A program made the position numbers and the translations under genes. A stretch of DNA of 64,000 nt from an uncultured Bacteroidota bacterium (lineage in GTDB: Bacteria > Bacteroidota > Bacteroidia > Flavobacteriales > Flavobacteriaceae): positions 27,778-91,777 of the forward strand of contig CACHVZ010000006.1 in the NCBI GenBank assembly GCA_902583445.1. Direction: 5' to 3'. Positions 47,376 to 58,259 of this stretch are shown here, in pieces. The notes beneath the pieces were generated by a model. That model saw only the letters and a program-made list of their open reading frames with translations. It ran no database searches and was not told where the DNA came from. The first letter of the stretch is position 1. Each line of letters begins with the position of its first letter.

Positions 47376-49295
47376 ATGGATAATAAAAACCTAAAGTATC
47401 AATCTCCAGGAATTAATGAGGAGACAAGATTTGAAAAACTGCACACTGTTAATTTTGAAAATTCACAAGAAGCTTCTAGTCTTATTGCGCGAGAAATTTG
47501 TGATTTAGTTAAATCTAAACAAAAAAAAAATGAAAGTTGTGTAATAGGTTTTGCTACTGGTTCATCACCTTCAATAGTTTATCAAGAAATAATAAAGATT
47601 CATAAAGATGAATCATTAAGCTTTAAAAATGTGATTGCTTTTAATCTTGATGAATACTATGGTATTAAAAAAGATGATAATAACAGTTATCATCATTTCA
47701 TGAATGAAAATCTATTTGATCATATTGATATTCCTAAAGAAAATATAAATATTCCATCAGGTGAAATAGACCAAAAAGAAATAAATAAATTTTGTTCTTT
47801 ATATGAGAAAGAAATTGAAAAATGTGGAGGAATTGATATACAACTTTTAGGCATTGGAAGAACTGGACATATAGGATTTAATGAACCTGGTTCTCATTTT
47901 AACTCAAAGACAAGACTAATAACACTTGATCATACAACTAGATTTGATGCAAGTAACAGCTTTAATGGTATTGAAAATGTCCCTACTAAGGCAATAACTA
48001 TGGGGGTTAGAACAATTTTTAATGCAAAGAGAATTATTGTAATGGCATGGGGTTTACACAAAAGTTTAATTGTTAAAAAATCAGTAGAGAATAATGTTAC
48101 CTCATTAATACCAACTACATATCTTCAGAATCATAAAAACACAACTCTTGTTCTTGATAATGAGTCAGCAAGTGAATTAACAAGGTTTAAAACACCTTGG
48201 CTAGTTAGTACATGTGAATGGATTGATTCAATGAAAAGAAGAGCAATAGTTTGGCTGTGTGAAACAACAGGAAAATCTATACTAAAACTAACAGATGAAG
48301 ATTATAATAAAAATGGATTATCTGATCTATTAGCTCTTGAAGGATCTTCATATGATCTAAACATTAATATGTTTAACCACTTTCAAAATACAGTTACTGG
48401 ATGGCCTGGAGGAAAACCAGGTGCTGATGACTCAACTAGACCTGAGAGAAAATCTCCTAACTCTAAAAGAGTAATTATTTTTAGCCCTCATCCTGATGAT
48501 GATGTAGTGTCAATGGGAGGAACATTTGATAGACTTGTATCTCAAGGTCACAAAGTGCATATTGCATACCAAGTAAAAGGGAATATTGCTGTATCAGACC
48601 ATGATGCACTTAAATTTATAGAAGTTTCCAAGGATATGTTTAAGAATGACTCTAAAGTACTTGTCAGTGAATTAATAAAGGAATTAAAGAATAACAAGCC
48701 AGACAAAATAGATTCACAAGCTGTAAGAGATTTAAAAGGATTTATTAGAAAAAGAGAAGCAATTGCTGCTACAAGATATTTTGGAATTCCAGATTCAAAT
48801 ACTCATTTTATGAATCTACCTTTCTATAACACAGGAAGAATTAAGAAGAACCCTCCCACAAAAAAAGATGTACTAATTACAGCTTCATTAATTAAAAAAA
48901 TTAAACCTCATCAGATTTTTGCTGCTGGAGATCTAGAAGATCCTCATGGAACTCACAAAGTGTGTTTAGATGTAATTCTGGATGCCTTAGATATATTAAA
49001 GGGTGAAAAATTTATCAAGGATTGTTGGTTGTGGTTATACAGAGGAGCTTGGTTGGATTGGGATGTGCATGATATTGATATGGCTGTTCCAATGAGTCCA
49101 GCTCAAGTACTAAGAAAAAGAAAGGCAATTTTCTTCCATCAAACTCAAAAAGATGGTGTAATGTTCCAAGGTCAAGACCATAGAGAGTTTTGGGTAAGAG
49201 CCGAAAAAAGGAATAGTGAAACTGCCGAAAAATATAAAAAGATGGGACTTGCGGATTATGCTGCTATAGAATCTTTTAAAAGACATTATTATTAA
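47376..49295 (+). CDS. nagB: glucosamine-6-phosphate deaminase fused to PIG-L-type deacetylase domain
   Basis: IGFATGSSPSIVYQEI, LGIGRTGHIGFNEPGS, FSPHPDDDVVSMGGTFDRLVSQGHKVHI. Confidence 0.93.
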   Translation: MDNKNLKYQSPGINEETRFEKLHTVNFENSQEASSLIAREICDLVKSKQKKNESCVIGFATGSSPSIVYQEIIKIHKDESLSFKNVIAFNLDEYYGIKKDDNNSYHHFMNENLFDHIDIPKENINIPSGEIDQKEINKFCSLYEKEIEKCGGIDIQLLGIGRTGHIGFNEPGSHFNSKTRLITLDHTTRFDASNSFNGIENVPTKAITMGVRTIFNAKRIIVMAWGLHKSLIVKKSVENNVTSLIPTTYLQNHKNTTLVLDNESASELTRFKTPWLVSTCEWIDSMKRRAIVWLCETTGKSILKLTDEDYNKNGLSDLLALEGSSYDLNINMFNHFQNTVTGWPGGKPGADDSTRPERKSPNSKRVIIFSPHPDDDVVSMGGTFDRLVSQGHKVHIAYQVKGNIAVSDHDALKFIEVSKDMFKNDSKVLVSELIKELKNNKPDKIDSQAVRDLKGFIRKREAIAATRYFGIPDSNTHFMNLPFYNTGRIKKNPPTKKDVLITASLIKKIKPHQIFAAGDLEDPHGTHKVCLDVILDALDILKGEKFIKDCWLWLYRGAWLDWDVHDIDMAVPMSPAQVLRKRKAIFFHQTQKDGVMFQGQDHREFWVRAEKRNSETAEKYKKMGLADYAAIESFKRHYY

Positions 49296-49304
49296 ATTTC
49301 AATT

Positions 49305-50900
49305 ATGAGTAAATTCAAGAAAATTATATTCTTCCTTCTAATAGCAGGATCTATAAATAATACATATTCACAAAATTTTTCAAAGAGAAAAATAAATAAT
49401 CTTAAGAATCAAGTATCCCAAATGGTTGAGGATGATAAAAAGGCTACTCAGGTAATGGTAGACAAAGTGTTTAGCTTTGCTGAACTTGGTTTTCAAGAGT
49501 TTGAGACCTCAAAATATTTAACTTCAATACTGGAGGAAAACGGATTTAAAATTGAATATGCTATCTCAGATATTCCAACTGCATGGCTTGCTTCATGGTC
49601 AAATGGTAAGGGTGGCCCTACAATAGCCTTAGGTAGTGATATTGACGGAATTCCAGTTGCTTCTCAATACCCAGGTGTTGCATATCACAAACCAATGGTA
49701 GAAGGTGCGCCAGGACATGGTGAAGGTCATAATTCAGGCCTTCCTGTTGTCATTACCGCTGCACTATCTGTTAAAAAAATTATGTTAGAGAATAACATAG
49801 CTGGTAAGTTAGTCTTATGGCCAGGAGTTGCAGAAGAACAAATTGGAACCAAAGCTTGGTATGTAAGAGATGGTTATTTTGATAATGTTGACATGTGTAT
49901 TTTTACCCATGTAAGTAGTAACTTATCTGTTTCATGGGGAAAGGCTACAGGAACTGGACTGATTTCAGTTGAATATACTTTTGAAGGAGAAACAGCTCAC
50001 TCGGCCGGTGCGCCTTGGCGTGGAAGAAGTGCTCTTGATGCTGCTGAATTGATGAATATAGGTTGGAATTATAGAAGAGAACACTTACATCCTGATCAAA
50101 GATCTCACTCAATTTTTACAGATGCAGGAGACCAACCAAACGTTGTTCCTTCTAAAGCTTCAATATGGTTTTATATTAGAAACATTACCTATGAAGGTAT
50201 AATGGAAAATTATGAAAAAGCTAATAAAATTGCTGAAGGAGCTGCTTTAATGACTGATACTAAGTTTACTTCAAAAATAATTGGAACTGCATGGCCAAGA
50301 CATTTTAACAAAGTTATTGCTGAGGAGATGTATGAAAATATTCAAACAATTGGTCTTCCAGAATGGTCAGAGGATGATCAAAAGCTTGCTGTTGCAGTTC
50401 AAAAAGAAGTTAATTCAAGGAATACTAATGGTCTTGCAACAGAACTTAATAAAATAGGATCTCCTCTTCCATATAATATAAGTGGTGGTTCAGATGATAT
50501 TGGTGATATATCATGGAAAGTGCCAACAGTTACACTTAGATTTCCATCGAATATCCCAGGACTTCAAGGACATCATTGGTCAAATGCAATTTCTATGGCA
50601 ACTCCAATAGCTCACAAAGGTGCAAATGCTGGAGCAAAAGTTGTTGCTATGACGGTATTAGATTTTCTGTTAAAGCCTGAGAAACTAGATGAGGCAAAGA
50701 ATTACTTTGAAAATATTCAGAAAAAAGAAACAGAGTATAAACCTATGATTTCTGAAAATGATCCTCCTGCAACATATTTAAACGAGGATATAATGCAGAG
50801 ATATAAGAATAGATTAAAAGAATTTTACTTTGATGAAACAAATTACGATACTTACCTAGAACAACTAGGAATAGAGTATCCAATAATTAAAAAGGATTAG
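49305..50900 (+). CDS. secreted M20-family amidohydrolase (AbgB-like)
   Basis: Signal peptide; LGSDIDGIPVASQYPGV, GAPGHGEGHNSG, GETAHSAGAPWRGRSALDAAELMN. Confidence 0.88.
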   Translation: MSKFKKIIFFLLIAGSINNTYSQNFSKRKINNLKNQVSQMVEDDKKATQVMVDKVFSFAELGFQEFETSKYLTSILEENGFKIEYAISDIPTAWLASWSNGKGGPTIALGSDIDGIPVASQYPGVAYHKPMVEGAPGHGEGHNSGLPVVITAALSVKKIMLENNIAGKLVLWPGVAEEQIGTKAWYVRDGYFDNVDMCIFTHVSSNLSVSWGKATGTGLISVEYTFEGETAHSAGAPWRGRSALDAAELMNIGWNYRREHLHPDQRSHSIFTDAGDQPNVVPSKASIWFYIRNITYEGIMENYEKANKIAEGAALMTDTKFTSKIIGTAWPRHFNKVIAEEMYENIQTIGLPEWSEDDQKLAVAVQKEVNSRNTNGLATELNKIGSPLPYNISGGSDDIGDISWKVPTVTLRFPSNIPGLQGHHWSNAISMATPIAHKGANAGAKVVAMTVLDFLLKPEKLDEAKNYFENIQKKETEYKPMISENDPPATYLNEDIMQRYKNRLKEFYFDETNYDTYLEQLGIEYPIIKKD

Positions 50901-50907
50901 TCTTTTA

Positions 50908-51105
50908 TTAAATTTCGCATGTCATATCAAGACCACAACACATAGGTGACTTTATCATCCCATCGCACTGTGGACATAATGAAACCTGAACTTCATCGCC
51001 ACTATCGATTGTGATAGTTTTATTCTGAAGAGGTTCATCACATTTTGCACACTGACTTTTAACAGACATACCGCATTTTTCGCATGTATATGTAACATAT
51101 TCCAT
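50908..51105 (-). CDS. small zinc-ribbon-like protein
   Basis: 65 aa with TCEKCG, SQCAKCDEP, SLCPQCDG, MCCG. Confidence 0.6.
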   Translation of the reverse strand: MEYVTYTCEKCGMSVKSQCAKCDEPLQNKTITIDSGDEVQVSLCPQCDGMIKSPMCCGLDMTCEI

Positions 51106-51195
51106 ACGATAAATTTAAAAAAATATATTTGATTTGCTGATATTCACAACTTATTTGTTATATTATTGTTAAATTAACATAAAATTAACTTATAT

Positions 51196-54100
51196 ATGAG
51201 AATAATACTTAGTGCAGTATTTTTGATATTTTCTTTAATTTCTGTTGGACAAACATCTGTCTCAGGTCTTGTTAGTGACGAAAATGGAGTGCCTCTTCCT
51301 GGCGCCAACGTAGTTATTGATGGAACCAGTACTGGTGTTTCAACTGATTTTGACGGAAACTTTCAAATTGCTGTTAATCAAGGAGATGTGCTTGCAATTA
51401 GTTTTATTGGTTATACAACAGAATTTATAACATTTGCAGGTCAATCTAATATAAATGTTTCTCTTCAGCTAGATAATGAACTTGAAGAAGTAGTTGTTAC
51501 TGCTCTTGGTTTTGCTGCAATAAGAGATCAACAGGGATCAACATCTTCAGTTATAGATACAGACGATGTAATTCGGTCTGCTGAACCTACTGTAGTTAAT
51601 GCCCTTAGTGGAAAAGCCTCAGGTGTTAGAATTACCAGATCTAATGGTGATCCTGGTGCAGGGAGTACAATAAGAATTAGAGGTGCAAATACAATTGATG
51701 GTTCAATACAGCCTTTAATAATTGTAGATGGTGTGCCACTTGATAATACAACCACATATGCTGGTGGAAATAACATAACTGGAAGTAATGGTGGTGTATC
51801 ACAGGGATCTCGTCTTAATGATATCAATCCAAGTGATATAGAATCAGTCAACGTTCTAAAGGGTGCATCTGCAGCATCTCTATATGGAAGTAGAGCTGCA
51901 AATGGTGTAGTTGTTATAACAACTAAAAAAGGGCAAAGAGGCGAAGCAAAAATTTCATTTAAGTCATCTTATTCTTTTGATGAAATTTCCGAGAGAATAT
52001 CTATGCAAAATACATGGGGACAAGGAAGATCTGGAGTGTATGGTGAAACAAGAGCAGAATCTTGGGGAGATTATATAGCTGATAGACCTGGAGGTCAAGA
52101 TGAATATAAATCTGGAGCATACTTTGTGGCAGATAGCGGGAGACAATACCAAGCTATTTCCAAAAAGAATTCTAGAGATACATTTGTCGATGAAAATTTC
52201 AACTCTGTTTTTGGAACAGGTAATGCTTTACAAAATGACTTGACTGTGAGTGGTGGAAATGAAAATAGTAATTACTTCTTTAGTTTAGGTCATCTTGACC
52301 AAGATGGTGTAATAAAAAACGCTTCATATGAAAGAACCAATGCAAGGCTAAACTATGAAGCTAAACTGAATGATAAAATTACTCTATCATCTAGAATGTC
52401 CTATACTTACACAAAGTCTAATAGAATTCAACAAAGTTCAAATGTATCAGGTATGATGTTAGGGTTACTTAGAACTCCACCTGATTTTGATGGAAGAGAT
52501 TATAAAGGTACATACTATAGCTCTAGTGGGGTTGAATACATAAATAGAGGTAGATCATACAGAAAGTCAATTGGACAAAGTGTAAATCAGTCATATACAA
52601 ATCCACTATGGACTATTAATGAGCAAGAATCAAGCACAAGGGTAAACAGAGTAACGGTAACTCCTCAAATTACTATTAAACCAACTAGTTGGTTACAATT
52701 AATAACAAGAGGTAATTTAGATTTTGCTGATGACAAACGAACTTATTTCTTCCCAGTTGGTGATGCAAGTTCAAGAGCGAATGGTCAATATCAAGAGGAT
52801 GTTTTTGATATTAGAAACTCTGCTTTAGATGTAATTGGTAAGGCAAACTTTCAATTATCCGATAAAGTTAACTTAACCACAACTGTAGGTTGGAGCTATA
52901 ATGACAGAAAGTATTCTAGAGTATCTGGAAATATAACAGGATTTTTGGTTAACTCTGCGAAGAGAACTACAGCTTTAAATACATCTTCAGAAGCATCAAC
53001 ATTTAGTGGTGCTAAAGCATATAGAAGATCAAATAGAGGATATGCAATTCTAAACTTTGATATAAGTGATGAATTATTTTTAAACATATCTGGAACGCAG
53101 GAGGCTTCTTCAACAATAAGTGGAACATTCTTCTATCCATCTGCAGATGCAGCCTGGGTATTAACAGAGAATGTAATTCAATCTAATGCACTTTCTTTTG
53201 CTAAGCTTAGAGCTTCATGGGGACAAGTAGGTGTACAGCCTGCTGCTCATAAATTTGAGACTCTTGCAGAAGGAGGATTTGGTTATTCAACTTATAGTGA
53301 TCCACTTGATAGTAATTTGTTTGGTGGAGGTTTTAGGTTAGATAATAACCTTGGTAATCCAAATCTTGAACCTGAATTAAAAACAGAATGGGAAATTGGT
53401 GGTGACTTTAGATTCTTAGATGATAAAGTTTCATTATCATTTACTTATTATGACAATATAATTGAAGGTATTTTATTAGATGTTTCATTGTCTCCTTCAA
53501 CAGGTTTCTCTACTCAGTATGGAAATTATGGTGAAATGACAAATAATGGAATTGAGCTTGATCTTGGTTTAGATCTTATTAATAATAATGACTTTGGACT
53601 TTCAACAGCAATTAATTGGTCTACTAATGAAAATGAGGTAACAGATCTTTATGGAACAGAAACAATTAATCTTTCACCTGGTGCGTCAGTCAGTTCAAGA
53701 GCAATAGTTGGATACTCTTTGGGTGCATTATATGGTACTGGTTCAAAAACAAATCCAGATGGAAGTTTTGATCTTAACTCTAATGGATTCCCTCAGATAA
53801 CTTCAAGTCCAATTGTATTAGGAGACCCTAACCCAGATTGGAGGGGTGGTATATCTTTAAGTATGAGATATAAAAAACTCAGACTTAATGCTGTGTTAGA
53901 ACACTCTCAGGGAGGAGATTTTTCTCCTAGGACTCTTTGGGTATTAAGACGATTTGGTACAACTCAGGAAACTGCTAATAGATTAACTCTTGATCAACCT
54001 TTGGTAAATTACAGAGGTAATACAATTCCAGCAGGAACAACTGTTAGAGGAAATATTCAAGACTTTGGTGGTGGACCTGTTCTTCTTGATGAAAACTGGT

Positions 54101-54405
54101 ATAGAACTGGTATTGGAGGTGGATTTGGTGATAACCAAGCATATAACTTCTCTATAGCTGATGCTACATGGACTAAACTTAGAGATTTAACTTTAAGTTA
54201 TGTACTTGATACACCCGTAATCAAAAATCTTGGTTTAAGTGATGTGATGCTTTCTTTTACTGGTAGAGATTTAATAAACATCAATAAGGTTGATGGGATT
54301 GATCCTGAGATCAATACAATTGGTGTTAGTACAGCACAAGGTGTTGAGTACTTTACTAATCCTCAGACAAAAGGATTTCTTTTTAGTTTAACAATAAATT
54401 ATTAA
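51196..54405 (+). CDS. SusC/RagA family TonB-linked outer membrane protein
   Basis: SVSGLVSDENGVPLPGANVVIDGTSTGVSTDFDGNFQI, GSTIRIRGANTI, LIIVDGVPL, SAASLYGSRAANGVVVITTKKG. Confidence 0.96.
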   Translation: MRIILSAVFLIFSLISVGQTSVSGLVSDENGVPLPGANVVIDGTSTGVSTDFDGNFQIAVNQGDVLAISFIGYTTEFITFAGQSNINVSLQLDNELEEVVVTALGFAAIRDQQGSTSSVIDTDDVIRSAEPTVVNALSGKASGVRITRSNGDPGAGSTIRIRGANTIDGSIQPLIIVDGVPLDNTTTYAGGNNITGSNGGVSQGSRLNDINPSDIESVNVLKGASAASLYGSRAANGVVVITTKKGQRGEAKISFKSSYSFDEISERISMQNTWGQGRSGVYGETRAESWGDYIADRPGGQDEYKSGAYFVADSGRQYQAISKKNSRDTFVDENFNSVFGTGNALQNDLTVSGGNENSNYFFSLGHLDQDGVIKNASYERTNARLNYEAKLNDKITLSSRMSYTYTKSNRIQQSSNVSGMMLGLLRTPPDFDGRDYKGTYYSSSGVEYINRGRSYRKSIGQSVNQSYTNPLWTINEQESSTRVNRVTVTPQITIKPTSWLQLITRGNLDFADDKRTYFFPVGDASSRANGQYQEDVFDIRNSALDVIGKANFQLSDKVNLTTTVGWSYNDRKYSRVSGNITGFLVNSAKRTTALNTSSEASTFSGAKAYRRSNRGYAILNFDISDELFLNISGTQEASSTISGTFFYPSADAAWVLTENVIQSNALSFAKLRASWGQVGVQPAAHKFETLAEGGFGYSTYSDPLDSNLFGGGFRLDNNLGNPNLEPELKTEWEIGGDFRFLDDKVSLSFTYYDNIIEGILLDVSLSPSTGFSTQYGNYGEMTNNGIELDLGLDLINNNDFGLSTAINWSTNENEVTDLYGTETINLSPGASVSSRAIVGYSLGALYGTGSKTNPDGSFDLNSNGFPQITSSPIVLGDPNPDWRGGISLSMRYKKLRLNAVLEHSQGGDFSPRTLWVLRRFGTTQETANRLTLDQPLVNYRGNTIPAGTTVRGNIQDFGGGPVLLDENWYRTGIGGGFGDNQAYNFSIADATWTKLRDLTLSYVLDTPVIKNLGLSDVMLSFTGRDLININKVDGIDPEINTIGVSTAQGVEYFTNPQTKGFLFSLTINY

Positions 54406-54409
54406 TAAG

Positions 54410-55831
54410 ATGAAAAATATATATATAAAATCAATCTTAGCTCTTCTTATAATTTTCTCATTTTCATGTGAGGATTTAAATGAAGATATTAATGCAAATC
54501 CTAATGATATTTTGACAACAGATGTTGAGGATAAATTATTTTTAACAGGTGCTCAACTAGCTAATATTCAAATTCAATTAGGACATTTAAATAGAATTAG
54601 TGGAATGTATTCTGGTCAATTGATAGGATTTAGTTCTCTTTATGCTAATATCTATGGATATGCTTTATCAACTGTAGAGTCAAATAGCGAATGGTTTGCA
54701 CTTTATGTTGGTGTCTTAAATAATATGAGACTACTTCAAGAGAACTCGACAAATACTCAACTAGTTGGTATTGCTCAAATAATTGAGGGTCATGCCTTTG
54801 GAACTGCTGCTTCTTTGTGGGGTGGAATTCCATATAGTGAATCTGGAAACCCTGAGATAGAAGATCCAGTTTTTGATAGTCAGACTTCAGTTTACGATGC
54901 TGCTATTGCTAAATTAAATGCAGGGATATCTACCCTCCAATCAGCTTCTTCAAGTAGTATTTCACAGGATATTTATTTTGGTGGAAATACAACTAAGTGG
55001 ATTGAAGCTGCATATACGTTAGTGGCTCGATTTAATCTTCATAAAAAGAATTATTCTGCTGCTATTTCTGCTGCCAATAATGGAATTAGTTCTTCCTCTG
55101 GTGATATGCAATATAAACCACCTGGAACTCAATCAGGAGATCAAAATCTTTTTGCAACCATTCTTAATGGTTCAAGAGCTGGTGATCTTGGTAACTCCTC
55201 TGGTGGTTCCGAAAGCTATCTACTTCAGCTACTAAGTAATGATTATTCTATTAATAGAAATAATTCTAAAACTGATGAAACTGCTAGATATGGATACTAT
55301 AAAATAAATTCTTCTAGTGGTTCTGCTAATACTGGTATTATAGCTGAAACAGAGCCTCAAAATATGGTTACATTTTTTGAGAATGAATTAATATTAGCAG
55401 AAGCAAAAGCTAGACAAGGGGGAATATCTGATGGACTTCCTCATCTAAATAATGTTAGAGCATGGCTTAACTCAGGTGATAATTTAAATGATAATCATAA
55501 CTCTGGTGGATTTAAATATGAAGCTTATGTAGCTTCTGACTTTAATTCTGGTGGTATCGAAAACACTGATGGTATTGATCCAAAATCTGCTTTTCTTAGA
55601 GAAGTTATTGAAGAAAGATACGTTAGTGGTTTTGGAATGCATATACCATATAATGATGCAAGAAGATTAAGAAAATCGGATTCTGCAATTTCAGTTCCTT
55701 TTACTCTTGTTCTTGGGCCTAATCCTCCATATCCTGAGAGGATGCCATATGCAGCAACTGAATTAAATTCAAATTCAAATGCTCCAGCTGAAGACCCAGG
55801 TATTTTTACAAAAACTGAGGTTAATCAGTAA
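54410..55831 (+). CDS. SusD/RagB family nutrient-binding lipoprotein
   Basis: IIFSFSCEDLNEDINANPND; ENELILAEAKARQGG; immediately downstream of SusC. Confidence 0.92.
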   Translation: MKNIYIKSILALLIIFSFSCEDLNEDINANPNDILTTDVEDKLFLTGAQLANIQIQLGHLNRISGMYSGQLIGFSSLYANIYGYALSTVESNSEWFALYVGVLNNMRLLQENSTNTQLVGIAQIIEGHAFGTAASLWGGIPYSESGNPEIEDPVFDSQTSVYDAAIAKLNAGISTLQSASSSSISQDIYFGGNTTKWIEAAYTLVARFNLHKKNYSAAISAANNGISSSSGDMQYKPPGTQSGDQNLFATILNGSRAGDLGNSSGGSESYLLQLLSNDYSINRNNSKTDETARYGYYKINSSSGSANTGIIAETEPQNMVTFFENELILAEAKARQGGISDGLPHLNNVRAWLNSGDNLNDNHNSGGFKYEAYVASDFNSGGIENTDGIDPKSAFLREVIEERYVSGFGMHIPYNDARRLRKSDSAISVPFTLVLGPNPPYPERMPYAATELNSNSNAPAEDPGIFTKTEVNQ

Positions 55832-55837
55832 AACTTT

Positions 55838-55871
55838 AAAAAAGGTTTGTATTTTTTGCAAACCTTTTTTT
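55838..55871 (+). terminator. terminator after susD-like gene
   Basis: AAAAAAGGTTTG...CAAACCTTTTTTTTT. Confidence 0.75.
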
Positions 55872-55873
55872 TT

Positions 55874-57478
55874 ATGCTTAAGATTTCAAAAACCATATTG
55901 ATTTTCTTACTTCTAACTATTATTGGATGCAATAATATAGAAGTCAAATATTCTAATAGTATAATATCATCCCCTCATCCTCTTGCTTCAGAGGCAGGTA
56001 GATACATTTATTCAAAAGGAGGTAACGCATTTGATGCTGCCGTTGCTTCTGCTTTTGCATTATCTGTTGTTGAGCCAAGTATGAGTGGAATTGGTGGTCG
56101 AATACAGGTTATTTTTAAAACCCAAGATGGAGTAATTTCAGGTATTGATGGAACTACACAAATTCCTAAAAGTTTTTATAGTGATGATGACCTTCCTAGT
56201 TTTGGATATAAAACTATTGGAATACCTGGTGTTGTCTCTGGATTATTAATGCTCCATGAGGAAAATGGTCAGCTTGATTTAGAAACTATAATGCAACCTG
56301 CTATAAAATATGCAGAGGATGGTTTTATGCTTCTGCCTGGTGAAATATTAAGACAGAAATATGAAAAGGATAAGTTAGAATCTTTTGAAGGATCGAAAAT
56401 TTATTTTCTTGACTCAATTGGTAATTCTTTTGATATTGGCGATAGAATTATTCAAAAAGACCTTGCGAATACATTAAAAATTATTTCTAAAGAAGGCAAG
56501 AATGGTTTTTATGAGGGTGAAATTGCCAAAAAAATAGTTGATGATATTCAAAAAAATGGAGGTTTCATAACATTGGAAGATTTAAAAAATTACTCTGCAA
56601 AACGTGCAAAAGTTCTTAAAGGTAAATTTAATGGATACAATATTCATACACTCAACCTTCCATCATATGGATCGATTACAATTCAAATGTTACAAATTTT
56701 TGATAATCTTGAGATCAATGATGAAAAAGATTGGTCTATAAAGATGTCAAGCGCGATTGAAGAATCATATAAATACAGGCCTTACCAAAAAAATGTTGAC
56801 TCTTTAAAAAGTATTTTATCACTTAATACTGCTAGAAATATTGCTAGTAGTATTGAAAAAAATGCAATTGTTAGTTATCAAAATGAAATTAAAGAATATA
56901 ATTACACAGATCTCGTAATGCAACATACTGCTCATTTAACCACATCTGATAAATATGGAAATGTTGTTTCTCTAACACAAACTCTGGGACCTAATATGGG
57001 ATCTAGAGTAGCAACAAAAGGTCTAGGTTTTTTATATAATGTTACAATGGGGCCTTATTTAGGCGGATATCTTGGTGAAGATAAACCTGGTGATAGGGCT
57101 TCCTCTCATATATCTCCAACATTATTTACAAAGAATAATGAGGTTATTCTTGCTCTTGGTGCTGCAGGAGGAAATAAGATTCCTGTTGCAATAAATCAAG
57201 TTGCATATAGATATTTAAAGCAAAAATTTCCATTAAATGATGCGCTATTTATGCCTCGAGTCTACATGTTTGAAAGTCCTAGATATGTTGAATCTCACCT
57301 AGGTATTCATAGAATTAATGATGATATATTTTACGAAAGTTATTATAATGTAGAAAAGATTAGAGAGAAGGCATACTTTGGAAGAGTTCATGCTATATCT
57401 CTAGATACCATAAATAAGTCTTGGATTGGATCTGCTGATCCTGATTGGGAGGGGTCAGTAAGTTCATATGATAAGTAA
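55874..57478 (+). CDS. gamma-glutamyltranspeptidase family protein
   Basis: HPLASEAGRYIYSKGGNAFDAAVASAFALSVVEPSMSGIGG; HTAHLTTSDKYGNVVSLTQTLG; GDRASSHISPTLF. Confidence 0.88.
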   Translation: MLKISKTILIFLLLTIIGCNNIEVKYSNSIISSPHPLASEAGRYIYSKGGNAFDAAVASAFALSVVEPSMSGIGGRIQVIFKTQDGVISGIDGTTQIPKSFYSDDDLPSFGYKTIGIPGVVSGLLMLHEENGQLDLETIMQPAIKYAEDGFMLLPGEILRQKYEKDKLESFEGSKIYFLDSIGNSFDIGDRIIQKDLANTLKIISKEGKNGFYEGEIAKKIVDDIQKNGGFITLEDLKNYSAKRAKVLKGKFNGYNIHTLNLPSYGSITIQMLQIFDNLEINDEKDWSIKMSSAIEESYKYRPYQKNVDSLKSILSLNTARNIASSIEKNAIVSYQNEIKEYNYTDLVMQHTAHLTTSDKYGNVVSLTQTLGPNMGSRVATKGLGFLYNVTMGPYLGGYLGEDKPGDRASSHISPTLFTKNNEVILALGAAGGNKIPVAINQVAYRYLKQKFPLNDALFMPRVYMFESPRYVESHLGIHRINDDIFYESYYNVEKIREKAYFGRVHAISLDTINKSWIGSADPDWEGSVSSYDK

Positions 57479-58259
57479 CATGAGATTAGTTTGGATTCTT
57501 AGTTTTCTTTTTTTGTCATCATGTTCATCTAATGCAAATGAAATTGCAGTAGAAAATGATAATAACTTTCCATACAATTTTGAAAACCAAAAAATACTTT
57601 TTATTGGAAATAGTTTTACATTTTATTGGAATCTACCATCTCTGGTAGAAAAAATGTCTATTGAAAGAGGACTAAATTGGAATGTTACTCATTTTACAGT
57701 TCCTTCAGCAACTCTAAAAATCCACTGGAATAATCCCGATCTTATATCACTACTTGAAAATGAAGATTTTGATCATATTATTGTTCAGGAACATAGTACG
57801 AATATATTAACTAATGCAGATGGTAATTCGAAATTTTATTTTGATCAGATAAGATCTATTATACCAGTTTCTACACAGATTCATTTTTTTTCAACATGGA
57901 TGTACCCATCAATGGAGCAGTTTAATATAGATAATGAGGAATATCCTATAGAGAAAAGTATTAAAGAGATTATTGAAGGAACAACTACTAAGTTAATCCC
58001 TGTTGGAAGAGCATTTAAGTTATTCCAGGAAAAACACCCACAGTTTAGTTTGCTAATGGAAGATGAAAAACATCCAAACTCAAATGGCTCGTATCTTGCA
58101 AGTTGTATTATTTTCTCACATTTAAGTGAGGAGTCATCTGTGAATTTATCTAAGAGGTATAAGGGACTTGATAATAAAGGAGTAGAGATTTATTATAGCA
58201 TTGTTGAGGATGAAGTTCTACCATTTCTTCAGCAAATATCTGATGAAGTAATATTTTAG
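57468..58259 (+). CDS. SGNH/GDSL-like lipoprotein hydrolase
   Basis: FLFLSSCSS lipobox; KILFIGNSFTFYWNLPSLVEKM; IIVQEHS; EDEKHPNSNGSYLAS. Confidence 0.7.
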   Translation: MISNMRLVWILSFLFLSSCSSNANEIAVENDNNFPYNFENQKILFIGNSFTFYWNLPSLVEKMSIERGLNWNVTHFTVPSATLKIHWNNPDLISLLENEDFDHIIVQEHSTNILTNADGNSKFYFDQIRSIIPVSTQIHFFSTWMYPSMEQFNIDNEEYPIEKSIKEIIEGTTTKLIPVGRAFKLFQEKHPQFSLLMEDEKHPNSNGSYLASCIIFSHLSEESSVNLSKRYKGLDNKGVEIYYSIVEDEVLPFLQQISDEVIF

